From positions 1 to 64,000 of the forward strand of contig CAUJSJ030000037.1 in NCBI GenBank assembly GCA_963422775.4: a stretch of DNA of 64,000 bases. Direction: 5' to 3'. Positions 31,136 to 39,857 of the stretch are shown piece by piece. Position 1 is the first letter of the stretch. Every line of letters starts with the position of its first letter. The notes under the pieces were generated by a model that was not told where the DNA came from, did not search any database, and saw only the letters and a list, made by a program, of their open reading frames with translations. The DNA comes from Pelomonas sp963422775. Its GTDB lineage: Bacteria > Pseudomonadota > Gammaproteobacteria > Burkholderiales > Burkholderiaceae_C. Made by a program: the position numbers and the translations under genes.

Positions 31136-31545
31136 CGGAAGATGCCGCCGTGCGCCGCCGCACGATGCAGGCAGTCCGCAGCAAAGACACCGCGCCGGAA
31201 CGCGCCGTGCGTCAGCTCACCACGCAACTCGGCTACCGCTACCGGCTGCACCGCAAAGACTTGCCGGGCACGCCTGACCTCGCTTTCATCGGGCGGCGCA
31301 AAGTGGTGTTTGTGCATGGCTGCTTCTGGCACGGCCATGACTGCGCCCGAGGCGCCAGAACACCCCAACATAACAGCGCCTATTGGGTCGCGAAAATCGC
31401 GCGCAACCAAGCGCGGGACAGTGCGCATTTGGCGACGCTGGCCGCGAATGGCTGGAAAACGCTGGTAGTCTGGGAATGTGAATTGAAATATCCGGCGGGC
31501 GTGCGCGACCGGCTGGAACGATTCCTGAAAGAAAACAATGACTGA
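31132..31545 (+). CDS. vsr: Very short patch repair endonuclease
   Basis: 137 residues of the Vsr family: MQAVRSKDTAPERAVR, GYRYRLHRKDLPGTPDLAF with Asp49, and VFVHGCFWHGHDC with His69 and Cys ligands of the structural zinc. Nicks next to T:G mismatches made by deamination of 5-methylcytosine, protecting the genome from C-to-T changes caused by the preceding C5-methyltransferase. Start overlaps the endonuclease stop (ATGA). Confidence 0.9.
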   Translation: MTEDAAVRRRTMQAVRSKDTAPERAVRQLTTQLGYRYRLHRKDLPGTPDLAFIGRRKVVFVHGCFWHGHDCARGARTPQHNSAYWVAKIARNQARDSAHLATLAANGWKTLVVWECELKYPAGVRDRLERFLKENND

Positions 31546-31870
31546 AAAGAAATCTGCGCCCGCTACCGTTCCGACATCCCGCAATGGCATGGCCGCAATG
31601 GCGCAAGACCGTGCGGCAGGCGGCAGCGAAATGCGCAAGATGCGCACGAAGTCCGGCGAGGTGGTGACGGTCTCGCTATCAGTATCCGGCACGGGCGAGA
31701 AGCTGCGCGTGATCCTGCGTTTCAAAACCGGCGGCGCAACGGTGCAGCGTCCGGTGGCGACCGTGACGGCCACCTCACAATTTCAGGCGCTCAAGCTCGG
31801 CTGGGCGCTGATCCGTGAACAAAAAATCGTAGAAAAAGACGGCTGGTCGTGGGTCACGCTAACTCCATAA
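31538..31870 (+). CDS. Small protein, paralogue of 32468-32794
   Basis: 110 residues overlapping the vsr end by 8 bases. A variable N-terminus, then LRVILRFKTGGATV, VATVTATSQFQALKLGWALIREQKIVEK and W. The same block (LRFKTGG ... VT ... LAWKLVHEKQ ... EK.G) is in the 32468-32794 gene, so the two are diverged copies on either side of the GIY-YIG gene. No known family recognised. The shared pattern of strands and helix suggests a small binding domain. Confidence 0.5.
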   Translation: MTEKKSAPATVPTSRNGMAAMAQDRAAGGSEMRKMRTKSGEVVTVSLSVSGTGEKLRVILRFKTGGATVQRPVATVTATSQFQALKLGWALIREQKIVEKDGWSWVTLTP

Positions 31871-31874
31871 AAAC

Positions 31875-32450
31875 ATGGCCATCGACTTCAATTTCAGAAA
31901 ACAGGCAATCAAGAAGCTCACCAACGAAATCGGTGTCTATGTCCTGTGCGACTTGGATAACGTGCCCATCTATGTTGGGCAATCGGTGGACGGCATTCGG
32001 GCGCGGGTCAATCGCCACCTCACTTCGGCGCGCTCTGACATCATCGCTAACCGACAGATTGATGTTTGGGAAATCGCCTATGTCTGGGCGTACCCCGTGG
32101 CGGACAAGGCCGAAATCAAAGCCCTCGAAGCGCGGTTATTCCACCACTTTGACAGCAAGTCGGAACTGATGAACGGGGCGCTGTTGGCGAAGCCTCCACG
32201 CGCCAAGCTGCCCGAACCAACCCAGAAGATTCAGGTGATGGCCGATGAAGAAATCGCCGAGAAGAAAGACCCGACCCAACGGCTGCCACGGCAAGCCGCG
32301 CATTACGGTCAGATCATCGGCCACTTCCTCGCAGTCAAGAACTCACGCCAGATTGCGCGCTCGATGAACGCGCATTTTGAGCGGCTGCAAAAGTACCATG
32401 CCAAGCTGTTGAACAGCGCCACCGATCAGCCCGAAGAAGAGGACACCTAA
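31875..32450 (+). CDS. GIY-YIG nuclease-domain protein
   Basis: 191 residues. The N-terminal GIY-YIG core shows GVYVL (20-24), IYVGQS (32-37), Arg43/Arg47 in GIRARVNRH and the metal-binding Glu85 in LEARLFHHF. The remainder is charged and may bind DNA or a partner (ARLPRQAAHYGQIIGHFLAVKNSRQIARSM). Such nucleases serve as homing or restriction enzymes. Flanked by two related small genes, it could be part of a small three-gene defence or R-M accessory cassette. Confidence 0.75.
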   Translation: MAIDFNFRKQAIKKLTNEIGVYVLCDLDNVPIYVGQSVDGIRARVNRHLTSARSDIIANRQIDVWEIAYVWAYPVADKAEIKALEARLFHHFDSKSELMNGALLAKPPRAKLPEPTQKIQVMADEEIAEKKDPTQRLPRQAAHYGQIIGHFLAVKNSRQIARSMNAHFERLQKYHAKLLNSATDQPEEEDT

Positions 32451-32467
32451 GGGTCACGTCCAGCACC

Positions 32468-32794
32468 ATGCCGAACCCAAGAACAGAACAGCAAGATGTG
32501 GCGGCGGGTGGCGCCGCCTTCAGGAAAGTGCGCCTTGAAGATGGCGGCGCGGCCACGGCTTCTGTTGAAATCGTCACGCTGCCCAAGAAGGGCTATCAGG
32601 AATGGGCTTTTCTGCGCTTCAAGACTGGCGGCAAAACCCGCAAGCTCTATGTCGGCAAGGTCACGTCAGAGACCCGCGAACAGTCGTTGGCGCTCGCTTG
32701 GAAGTTGGTGCATGAAAAACAGGTTCTTGAAAAAGCTGGCCTCGCTTGGCTGACTCCGGTGAAGGCTCAAGCCACGCGCAGCAAGGCGCGGTAG
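32468..32794 (+). CDS. Small protein, paralogue of 31538-31870
   Basis: 108 residues. Contains FLRFKTGGKTRKLYVGKVT, LALAWKLVHEKQVLEKAGLAWL, matching the block in the gene two positions upstream. The 3' end overlaps the convergent recombinase gene by 28 bases. The C-terminus is basic (KAQATRSKAR). Function unknown. Confidence 0.5.
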   Translation: MPNPRTEQQDVAAGGAAFRKVRLEDGGAATASVEIVTLPKKGYQEWAFLRFKTGGKTRKLYVGKVTSETREQSLALAWKLVHEKQVLEKAGLAWLTPVKAQATRSKAR

Positions 32795-33321
32795 ACGGTC
32801 GCACGGTCAACGCTCAACAGTCGGGCGACATCAGGCACGGGCTCGCCTTGGTCGATCAACTTACGCGCATGGGCAACCTGCTGCGCCGATAGCGCGGGCT
32901 TGCGCCCGAACCGCACCCCACGGCTTTGCGCGGCCTTCACACCGGCGCGGGTGCGCTCGGTAATCAACGACCGTTCCAGCTCGGCCAGCACGCCAATCAT
33001 TTGCCACATAGCGCGGCCTGTCGGGGTTTCGGTGTCTATCGCCTCGGTGAGCGATTGGAAGCGCACGCCACGCCCTTGAAGGTCATCCAGCATCGCGATC
33101 AGGTCACGCAGACTGCGGCCTAGCCTGTCCATCTTCCACACGATGAGTGTGTCACCCGCCTTCAATATCTTGAGGCAGCGCGTCAGCGCGGGGCGCTTGG
33201 TGGTCGCGCCGGATATACCCTCATCCTTGAATACGGTTTTGCAACCGGCCTTCTTCAGCGCCGCCAGTTGCAAGGCGGGGTTTTGGTCATCGGTCGAGAC
33301 ACGGGCATAACCATATTTCAT
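32767..33321 (-). CDS. Serine recombinase / resolvase
   Basis: 184 residues from ATG 33321 (MKYGYARVST; catalytic Ser9). The N-terminal catalytic domain includes DQNPALQLAALKKAGC, GDTLIVWKMDRLGRSLRDL and TPTGRAMWQMIGVLAELERSLITERTRAG; the C-terminus is an HTH (EPVPDVARLLSVDRATVYRAL). Tn3-resolvase/Hin-like family. On this element it may resolve cointegrates or invert a segment; no crossover sites were identified. Usual length for the family, so probably functional. Confidence 0.85.
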   Translation of the reverse strand: MKYGYARVSTDDQNPALQLAALKKAGCKTVFKDEGISGATTKRPALTRCLKILKAGDTLIVWKMDRLGRSLRDLIAMLDDLQGRGVRFQSLTEAIDTETPTGRAMWQMIGVLAELERSLITERTRAGVKAAQSRGVRFGRKPALSAQQVAHARKLIDQGEPVPDVARLLSVDRATVYRALLRVA

Positions 33322-33448
33322 CGACCATTTATGCAACAGACATTTGCGACACGCAAGCCATTGAATTCATTGGGGCGAAAAACCGTCGCAAAACTTAACC
33401 TTTGTGCGACAAAGAAATATATTCACGAAACCTGATACAGACCGACGA

Positions 33449-34009
33449 TTATTTCTCGTTCAATTTTTTCTTAAGCACAAAATCATACATAAGAAACGCG
33501 ACCCCTAACACACAAAGAGATATTACCGCGATCTGACCCTTGATGCTGTGCGCGAGAGGCTCTGAATAGAAGATTACAAGCGCAAGAGCTATCGACAAGT
33601 TAAGACTGCCCACAATAATCCTTTGTTGTCGCCTCAAACGCGATAATTCTTTAGCGCTTTCAGTACCCCCTGAACTTGCAGCCATCCCTGATTGAATGCC
33701 ACGCAATTGAGCGCGCTTCCTCTTATAGAAAAACCTCATGATAAAAATCAATACTACAATCTCACATACATACACTGACCATCCGAAATAACCGAACCTA
33801 TCAGCACCGCGACCGCTCTCTATGAGATAAAGAGATAGTTGCCAGAATGAAATTAGTATGGCGCTTACTGCGAACATCAATGTACCAAGTCGCTTCTTGA
33901 AAGACCTCACCGGAAATTTCTCCCAGTAGGCAAAAGACCAGATAACAAGACCCCACAGAACTAGCGCCAAAAATATTATCCAAAAGAAATTCGCGGGAAA
34001 ATCTTGCAC
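33449..34009 (-). CDS. Multi-pass membrane protein, possible RHS immunity protein
   Basis: 186 residues from GTG 34009, which has AGAGGC upstream and begins 17 bases after the RHS stop. About five membrane spans (FFWIIFLALVLWGLVIWSFAYW; LGTLMFAVSAILISFWQL; SVYVCEIVVLIFIMRFFY; two more near the C-terminus). The segment is clearly AT-richer than its neighbours. Its place after the RHS gene fits an immunity protein against the hydrophobic RHS C-terminus. Family not recognised. A longer frame from 34126 overlaps the RHS gene and is less likely. Confidence 0.55.
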   Translation of the reverse strand: MQDFPANFFWIIFLALVLWGLVIWSFAYWEKFPVRSFKKRLGTLMFAVSAILISFWQLSLYLIESGRGADRFGYFGWSVYVCEIVVLIFIMRFFYKRKRAQLRGIQSGMAASSGGTESAKELSRLRRQQRIIVGSLNLSIALALVIFYSEPLAHSIKGQIAVISLCVLGVAFLMYDFVLKKKLNEK

Positions 34010-34025
34010 GGTTGCCTCTATATTT

Positions 34026-37000
34026 CTATTTGACAATGGGACACGAGTTCGCCGAAGCGGACTTCGGTTCGCATAGAAATCCTCCAATGGCTGGTATTGA
34101 AATTCCTGGTATTGCAGTAACACCACCGACTAGGGAGTTTCCAGCCCATTCGCCGAATCCAAGTCTTGTCACCAACGGAGTCAGTGCGACGGTTTGCGCC
34201 CCAACCAAGGCTCCCGCAACTGCTGAAACAGCGACAGTACATCCGTTAAACGGCTTTGGTGTTTCTCCTATATTTATGGCTCTTTGAGCTACGATTGCCT
34301 GAGCCGCAACATCACCCAAAGCACCGCCTGTAGCACCAATGATTGCGATAGTCGCCAACCCAAGTGTTGGATCAAAGAATCCAATACCCCAGCCGATGAG
34401 ACCTCCACCTAGTCCGACAGCAAAGGCATCACCGATAGATGCACCACCAATTAAAGCACCAACAGATGAAGATACCCCACCCACTATCCCACCAACAGCA
34501 GCCCCAACAAATGGATCAGTCCCCATTGGATCAACCCGCATTGTTGGGCTTGAATTCCCATAGCCGTAGTCGTGCGCCGCAATTAGATCGCGGGTGAGCC
34601 ACTTACCGTTAACTGGGTTGTAGGCGCGGATGGCGGAGAGATAGAGTCCGGCATTCGCATCCCAAAGCAATCCAGCATATTGGTAGGCGGGGCTGACCGT
34701 GCCCCAGCTTCTGGCAATGCCGCCATAGGGCGTGTAGTCCTGCGCCCCAACCAGTGTGCCAGTGCTGGCATCCACCACATCGCGCACGCTGCCGAGCTGA
34801 TCCTTCAGCGTCACCAGTTTCTGCGCGCCAGTGAGGGTGAACTCGCCTTCTGGATAGAGCCGCTTTTGCACAATATCCGTAGCGTTGCGGATTTGGCAAA
34901 TTGTGCTGCCGCACCACAGATACCGCGTTTCGGTGGTCACGCCTGCGTTGGTGAACAGGCTCTTCACCCTGCGGCCAAGCCCATCATATTTATACTCAAC
35001 CTTCTTGACCGGCGTTACGCCCGTGAAGGTCACGCTGATGAGCCTATCGGCGGCATCGTAGGCATAAGTCCGCGTGCCGTCGTTGGTCAGATTACCGTTG
35101 GCATCGTAGGTGTAGGCTGTGCCGCCGAAGGTGCTGATTTGATTGAGGCCGTTATAGCTACCAGTTACACCGCCGAAGTTGGTGGCGTTATCGAGCTTGT
35201 CATAGGCAAAGGCCTTGCTGTTGGCCGTGGTGGTGCTCGTTGTTGCCAACAGCCGGTCGGATTGGTCATAGCCGTATGTCCAACTCTGCCCCAACCACGG
35301 ATGGGTGGCGCTGGCGGTTTCATTTAGGCTGCGAATGTTGTAGCGGTCAGTCTTGGCCGCACCGAACGCATCGGTATAGCCGTAGCCCAACGCATAACTG
35401 CGGGCTACGCCGCTGTTGGTAATGCTCAACAGCCGCTGATCATTCGTGGCGGTGTCATAGCCATAGCTGGTGGTCAGCGTGGTGCTGCCATTGGTGACAG
35501 TGCGGCTGGTTGGCAATCCGGTCTGACCGAGATAGCCATACGTGAAGCTGCCCAGCTCGGTGGTGTGATTGGTGGTGCGTCCCAGTGCGTCATAGCCGAA
35601 ACTCTCCGCTGCTGCTCCCGCAACAGTACGGCTGTTGACCCGACCAAGCGCGTCATAGGCATAAGCAACAGTGTCGTTGGTGAACGGCGCATCTTCGGTA
35701 TCAAGACTGAGTGCGCCGTTCGTGCCAATCGGCTTATAGGTCAGGCTGCTTGTGCCAAACTGATCCACCATCCCCGTGCGGCGGGCAAAATACGGGTCAT
35801 AGGTGAAGCTCGCCCCCGCTGTGGCGATAGCCGCATTGGTATAGGCATAACTGGCAGTGCTGTTGTCCTTGTTGTACACAAAGGTCGTGACCTGTCCTTT
35901 GGCATCGGTGCTGCTTTTGACGCGGCTGGTGGTGGTTTCATACACCGTGGTCTCGGTCTTCGCCGCCGCTGTGCCATAGCCATAGGTCTTGCTGATCGGG
36001 CGGCTCTGAAGATCAATTTCCCAATGGGTGACATTGCCGTTGGCATCGGTCAGGTTCTTCAGTGCGCCGTTTTCGTAGTAACTATATTGGGTCGTGCGGG
36101 TGGTCACTGCGCCATTGACCGTTACCGTTTCAAGCTGCGCCACTTTGCGCCGATTGGCATCGTAGGTATATTCGGTGATACGACCTTGACGGTCGGTGAA
36201 CTTCCATAAATCAAGGCTCTGTGCTCCCGCCACCCCAAACAACGCCGGTTGCTGCAAGCCGCCCGCCGCTGGAAATTTATAGCTGTAAATATCCGTTGTA
36301 CCATCGGGGTAGGTGATTTGCGTCACACGGTCGAGCGCATCATAATCATAGGTCAGGACATAGCCCTGACTATCGGTGCGGGTGCGCACGCGGTCAAACC
36401 CATCATAGGTCAGCTTCAGCACATCGATATTATTGGTATTACGCACCGTGGTGAGGCGTTTGAAGCTGTCATAGAAATACAGCGTATATTGACCATTCGG
36501 ATCGGTCTTGCTCGCTAATTGACCATCGGTGTTATAGGTCGCATACCAAATCTTCCCCGCCGCATCGGTATATTGCGCGGGTAGGTGCTGCGCGTTGTAA
36601 TTAGCGAATGCGCCGGTGGTGGTATAGGTGCTGGCGGCGGTGAGCTGCTTGGTTTGCAGCACATCCACCCCGTTGGTGTCATAGACCAACTGCGCGATCC
36701 GCCCCACAGGGTCAGTCACCATTAGCGGTAACCCCTGCGGGTTATAGGTGGCTGTGGTGATCTGGGTTGTGCCGTCATCAAGCACCCGAGCGATAGCGGC
36801 GGGCGCGGCGAATGTACCAACCTGCGCTGAGTTATAGGGTTGGCCGGGGTAGTTTATGATAACCGGACGCTCCAACGGACTTTGCACCGCAGCGGGGGTG
36901 GAGGTAACCTCCATACTGGCATTATGTAACCAGTGTGTGGATTGCGCCTTGGTGTAATCTTCCGCCGTCACCGTGCCGCCAGCATCCTTAGTAATGGCGA

Positions 37001-38552
37001 GCGGATAGCTATGGGCATCCCACACATAACTATTATCATTCATGAAATCACTTGGTCCACCCACAACGGCTGGCCACGGGGTCGGCCAAGCCGCGACACC
37101 AGTGCGACTACTGATAAACTTAATCCGCTGCGTATTGCCAAGCGGGTCAGTCATTTCCAGCCAGCGGCTGCGGAAGTCAGTTGCCGCTACCGCTGTTGCG
37201 CCGGTCTTGAAGTTCCGTGTGCCATAGGGCGTGGTCATCGCTGTGATAAAGCTAGGGTCGGTCGTGTCATAAGTAAAGGACGAGGTGATACCGATAACAT
37301 CGGTAATCGCGCTCAAGCGACCACTGCCGTCATAAGCCAAGGTTGAATAACGGGCGAACGGGTCAGTAATGCGCGTCACCAGCAGCGGGTTGCTGTTGGT
37401 ATAGCTCAGGGTGGTGACGCGCCCGACCGCATCGGTCAGGCTGGTCAGGCGATTGCTGCCGTCATAGCTGAAGGTCAGTGTCTTGCCCTGTGCATCAATG
37501 ATCTGGCTCAAGAATATCCGGCGTGGCTTGACCGTTGCCCCATCAAACTTCGCATAAACATGCACAGTGCCGTCGGGATACTTCACTTGATACGCGGTCG
37601 CTGCGCCACTGGCCGGAATCCGGACAATCACGCCCTGCGATTTATCTTCAGCCGCAAACACCCCCGTGGTGGTGTTATAGAGCGTGCTGCTTGGCCGCAG
37701 TACGCCACCATTTGGCACCATGTGCTGAATATCCTGCCCGACATTGGCGGGATCATCCTGAATGAAGGACAGCACATTCATTGTCCATTTCTGGCCAACA
37801 TTGAAGTAATTGAAGGTCGCGGGCTGCGATGCTTCCTTATGGTTATAGGTCAGACCAACATAAACCGCCGGACCAATAGCAGGCTGATAACCCACCGGCG
37901 TATCATTGAGATTAAGGCTCACCATCATGGTGTGGGCATTGGCCGCGCACATGCCATGCGCCATCTTCGTATCGGTTGGATGCGCGGCGAGTTTCATCGC
38001 CCCACCCGCATCGGCAACTTGCCCTTCGCATAGCTTGTTATCGAGCGGGGTTACCTTCTGTGTATCATCCGGCTTCGGCAATTCATCGGTGCATACGCCT
38101 TCAGCATTTACATAGCCTTTGAGGCAGGTGGGGCAAGGATTATGAAATTGATTCCAATTATTAACATACTTTCTAAAACACTTGGTGTCTGGTAGGCAAA
38201 CGGTGGTTATTGGGTCTCCGCCCAAATTCACACAAGCATTGGTATCGTTATCTACGGAGACGCACCGTATACCACTCGTCGGTCGATCCGACCAACCAAA
38301 CGAACATTTCGCTGCAGTTAGTACATCAGAAGAATAACAACTAAGTTTCTCCTGTGGACTGACTTGATAAACCCATCCCCAGCATTTTTCAGATTGCACG
38401 CCAAGGATAGGCGCTAACGCAGCATGAGCTGACATCGGGGCGGCAACGCCAAGCGCGAAGACTGATAGCAACACGGCACATAACAAAACTCGCAACCGCG
38501 CAGCACCAGAGAAACCGCGCAAGCGCGCCGCGCCAAACCCAAACTTACCCAT
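34026..38552 (-). CDS. RHS-repeat polymorphic toxin
   Basis: 1508 residues. N-terminal signal sequence (LLCAVLLSVFALGVAAPMSAHA), a ~200-residue region with many Cys, then a long array of RHS/YD repeats (YDALGRVNSRT, YDANGNLTNDGTR, YDAADRLISVTF). The conserved shell ends around ALYLSAIRAYNPVNGKWLTRD...VDPMG at about residue 1340. The variable C-terminal ~165 residues are Gly/Ala-rich and hydrophobic (GAAVGGIVGGVSSSVGALIGG) and are the likely toxic tip. RHS shells encapsulate toxins used in contact-dependent killing. No type VI VgrG or PAAR gene is near; the signal sequence suggests Sec export. The following membrane gene is the likely immunity factor. Confidence 0.8.
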   Translation of the reverse strand: MGKFGFGAARLRGFSGAARLRVLLCAVLLSVFALGVAAPMSAHAALAPILGVQSEKCWGWVYQVSPQEKLSCYSSDVLTAAKCSFGWSDRPTSGIRCVSVDNDTNACVNLGGDPITTVCLPDTKCFRKYVNNWNQFHNPCPTCLKGYVNAEGVCTDELPKPDDTQKVTPLDNKLCEGQVADAGGAMKLAAHPTDTKMAHGMCAANAHTMMVSLNLNDTPVGYQPAIGPAVYVGLTYNHKEASQPATFNYFNVGQKWTMNVLSFIQDDPANVGQDIQHMVPNGGVLRPSSTLYNTTTGVFAAEDKSQGVIVRIPASGAATAYQVKYPDGTVHVYAKFDGATVKPRRIFLSQIIDAQGKTLTFSYDGSNRLTSLTDAVGRVTTLSYTNSNPLLVTRITDPFARYSTLAYDGSGRLSAITDVIGITSSFTYDTTDPSFITAMTTPYGTRNFKTGATAVAATDFRSRWLEMTDPLGNTQRIKFISSRTGVAAWPTPWPAVVGGPSDFMNDNSYVWDAHSYPLAITKDAGGTVTAEDYTKAQSTHWLHNASMEVTSTPAAVQSPLERPVIINYPGQPYNSAQVGTFAAPAAIARVLDDGTTQITTATYNPQGLPLMVTDPVGRIAQLVYDTNGVDVLQTKQLTAASTYTTTGAFANYNAQHLPAQYTDAAGKIWYATYNTDGQLASKTDPNGQYTLYFYDSFKRLTTVRNTNNIDVLKLTYDGFDRVRTRTDSQGYVLTYDYDALDRVTQITYPDGTTDIYSYKFPAAGGLQQPALFGVAGAQSLDLWKFTDRQGRITEYTYDANRRKVAQLETVTVNGAVTTRTTQYSYYENGALKNLTDANGNVTHWEIDLQSRPISKTYGYGTAAAKTETTVYETTTSRVKSSTDAKGQVTTFVYNKDNSTASYAYTNAAIATAGASFTYDPYFARRTGMVDQFGTSSLTYKPIGTNGALSLDTEDAPFTNDTVAYAYDALGRVNSRTVAGAAAESFGYDALGRTTNHTTELGSFTYGYLGQTGLPTSRTVTNGSTTLTTSYGYDTATNDQRLLSITNSGVARSYALGYGYTDAFGAAKTDRYNIRSLNETASATHPWLGQSWTYGYDQSDRLLATTSTTTANSKAFAYDKLDNATNFGGVTGSYNGLNQISTFGGTAYTYDANGNLTNDGTRTYAYDAADRLISVTFTGVTPVKKVEYKYDGLGRRVKSLFTNAGVTTETRYLWCGSTICQIRNATDIVQKRLYPEGEFTLTGAQKLVTLKDQLGSVRDVVDASTGTLVGAQDYTPYGGIARSWGTVSPAYQYAGLLWDANAGLYLSAIRAYNPVNGKWLTRDLIAAHDYGYGNSSPTMRVDPMGTDPFVGAAVGGIVGGVSSSVGALIGGASIGDAFAVGLGGGLIGWGIGFFDPTLGLATIAIIGATGGALGDVAAQAIVAQRAINIGETPKPFNGCTVAVSAVAGALVGAQTVALTPLVTRLGFGEWAGNSLVGGVTAIPGISIPAIGGFLCEPKSASANSCPIVK

Positions 38553-38769
38553 AATCTCGCCTTACTATCGCTTGTCAGTAATAACGAGCGGTAGCAAAGC
38601 ATTCGCAACCCTGCGTGCCTATGGGCATTTATGGTTTACGGGCATGATTCGGCAGATCACCATTAATTTCCGCTGCAAAACTGGGGTTTTATGGAGATTG
38701 GCGCAGGGAATACGCCAAAACTGCTTACCAGCAGCACAAGCCAATCCACCCGATTGGCAACAAACTACC

Positions 38770-39108
38770 CTACAGGCCAGTGCTATCGCAGCCGAGTGGC
38801 TCGCCCTGATCGGTGAACACCCGCCCGTCATGTAGACGGAAGCACACGCGGTCACTGGCATCGCGGTGCATGTCGGCCACGTCCCGCGCCGAGAAGCTGT
38901 AGGCAGGGCGCGGCGCTCCGGCGGTGATGGCTTCGCGTTCGGCCAGCTTCATCAAGTGGCGCACGGCTTCAAGGTGGGGCAACTGTTCAACATCAACGCC
39001 GGTGCTGGTCGCAGCGAAGCGGCCATGCCGTTCGCGCAGCGCCGACAGCTTGGCGAAGTTGTCCAGCAGTTGATAGCCTGACTTTGTGTAACCACGATGC
39101 CGCGTCAT
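38770..39108 (-). CDS. Small element-encoded protein of unknown function
   Basis: 112 residues downstream of the relaxase region. Basic N-terminus (MTRHRGYTKSGYQLLDNFAKL), a middle helix (EAVRHLMKLAEREAI) and a C-terminal FSARDVADMHRDASDRVCF. No family recognised. Lies 51 bases after the relaxase C-terminal frame and may belong to the mobilization unit. Coding appearance is moderate. Confidence 0.5.
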   Translation of the reverse strand: MTRHRGYTKSGYQLLDNFAKLSALRERHGRFAATSTGVDVEQLPHLEAVRHLMKLAEREAITAGAPRPAYSFSARDVADMHRDASDRVCFRLHDGRVFTDQGEPLGCDSTGL

Positions 39109-39159
39109 GGCAAAAACCTAGCGCAACGGCAAACCGCTGGCAATGGGGCGTGTTTGGTC

Positions 39160-39857
39160 TTACCCCAGCCCGTGATCGGCGACAAAGCGCTCCCATGACA
39201 GGCCACGTCCGCGATACCACTGCCACAGTGCTGCGCGACTGGTCGGCCTGGTCGGACGCAACAGCTTGCGGGTGGTATCGGCCTTGGCACTACCGAGCTG
39301 CGCGGCGGTCTGACGGATCAACCGCTGCACCCTCTTGGCCTGACTTGCTGCTTGCTTGAAGGACGCGCTGACCGCCACGGTTTTGCCAATGGGGAAGATC
39401 AGCGCAAGAATTGGCGCGGTGGCGCTGCGGGAGGCCGCACCCCACAGCGAACCCGAAGCAACCTTCAAGGGACGAACGGCGGCGCTCCCCGTCCGTGACT
39501 TGGCTGCCTTGTCATGCCGTAACACACCCCGCTTCGCGCTGGCGACTACACCGGCGGCATGAATGCCGCCGCCGCTCTTTGCTTTGGCCGGTTTGGTGAA
39601 ACGGCTATGACGCGCACGGTGCGTCTGCGGAATGTCGTGGGCTGGTTTCCGCTTGCGCCGTGCTGTCGCCGGTGGCGGCTTACTGGCCTTTGGCGGCGTC
39701 GGACGGCGCGGACGCTGTGGCCGTTTGGCTTTAGGCAGCGGCTTCCTGCGCCGCTGGGTGCGGGGGATGGACGCGCCGCGTCCACCCTCACTGCCCTTTT
39801 TGCCTTTGCGCTTGCGTTTGGTGTCAGGGGCTTCAGTTCCGCCAGCCGAAGCCCGAT
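39160..39857 (-). pseudogene. Probable C-terminal part of the relaxase in a shifted frame
   Basis: The relaxase stops at TAG 39858, but another frame opens a few codons before it. It continues for ~230 codons without an ATG, starting PIDRASAGGTEAPDTKRKRKG, then Lys/Arg/Pro-rich (RRRKPLPKAKRPQRP) and ending in a helical region (VQRLIRQTAAQLGSAKADTT..WQWYRGRGLSWERF). Relaxases of this type often have a basic C-terminal extension, so a single missing base near 39858-39865 is likely. It could instead be a separate gene with a non-standard start. Confidence 0.45.
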
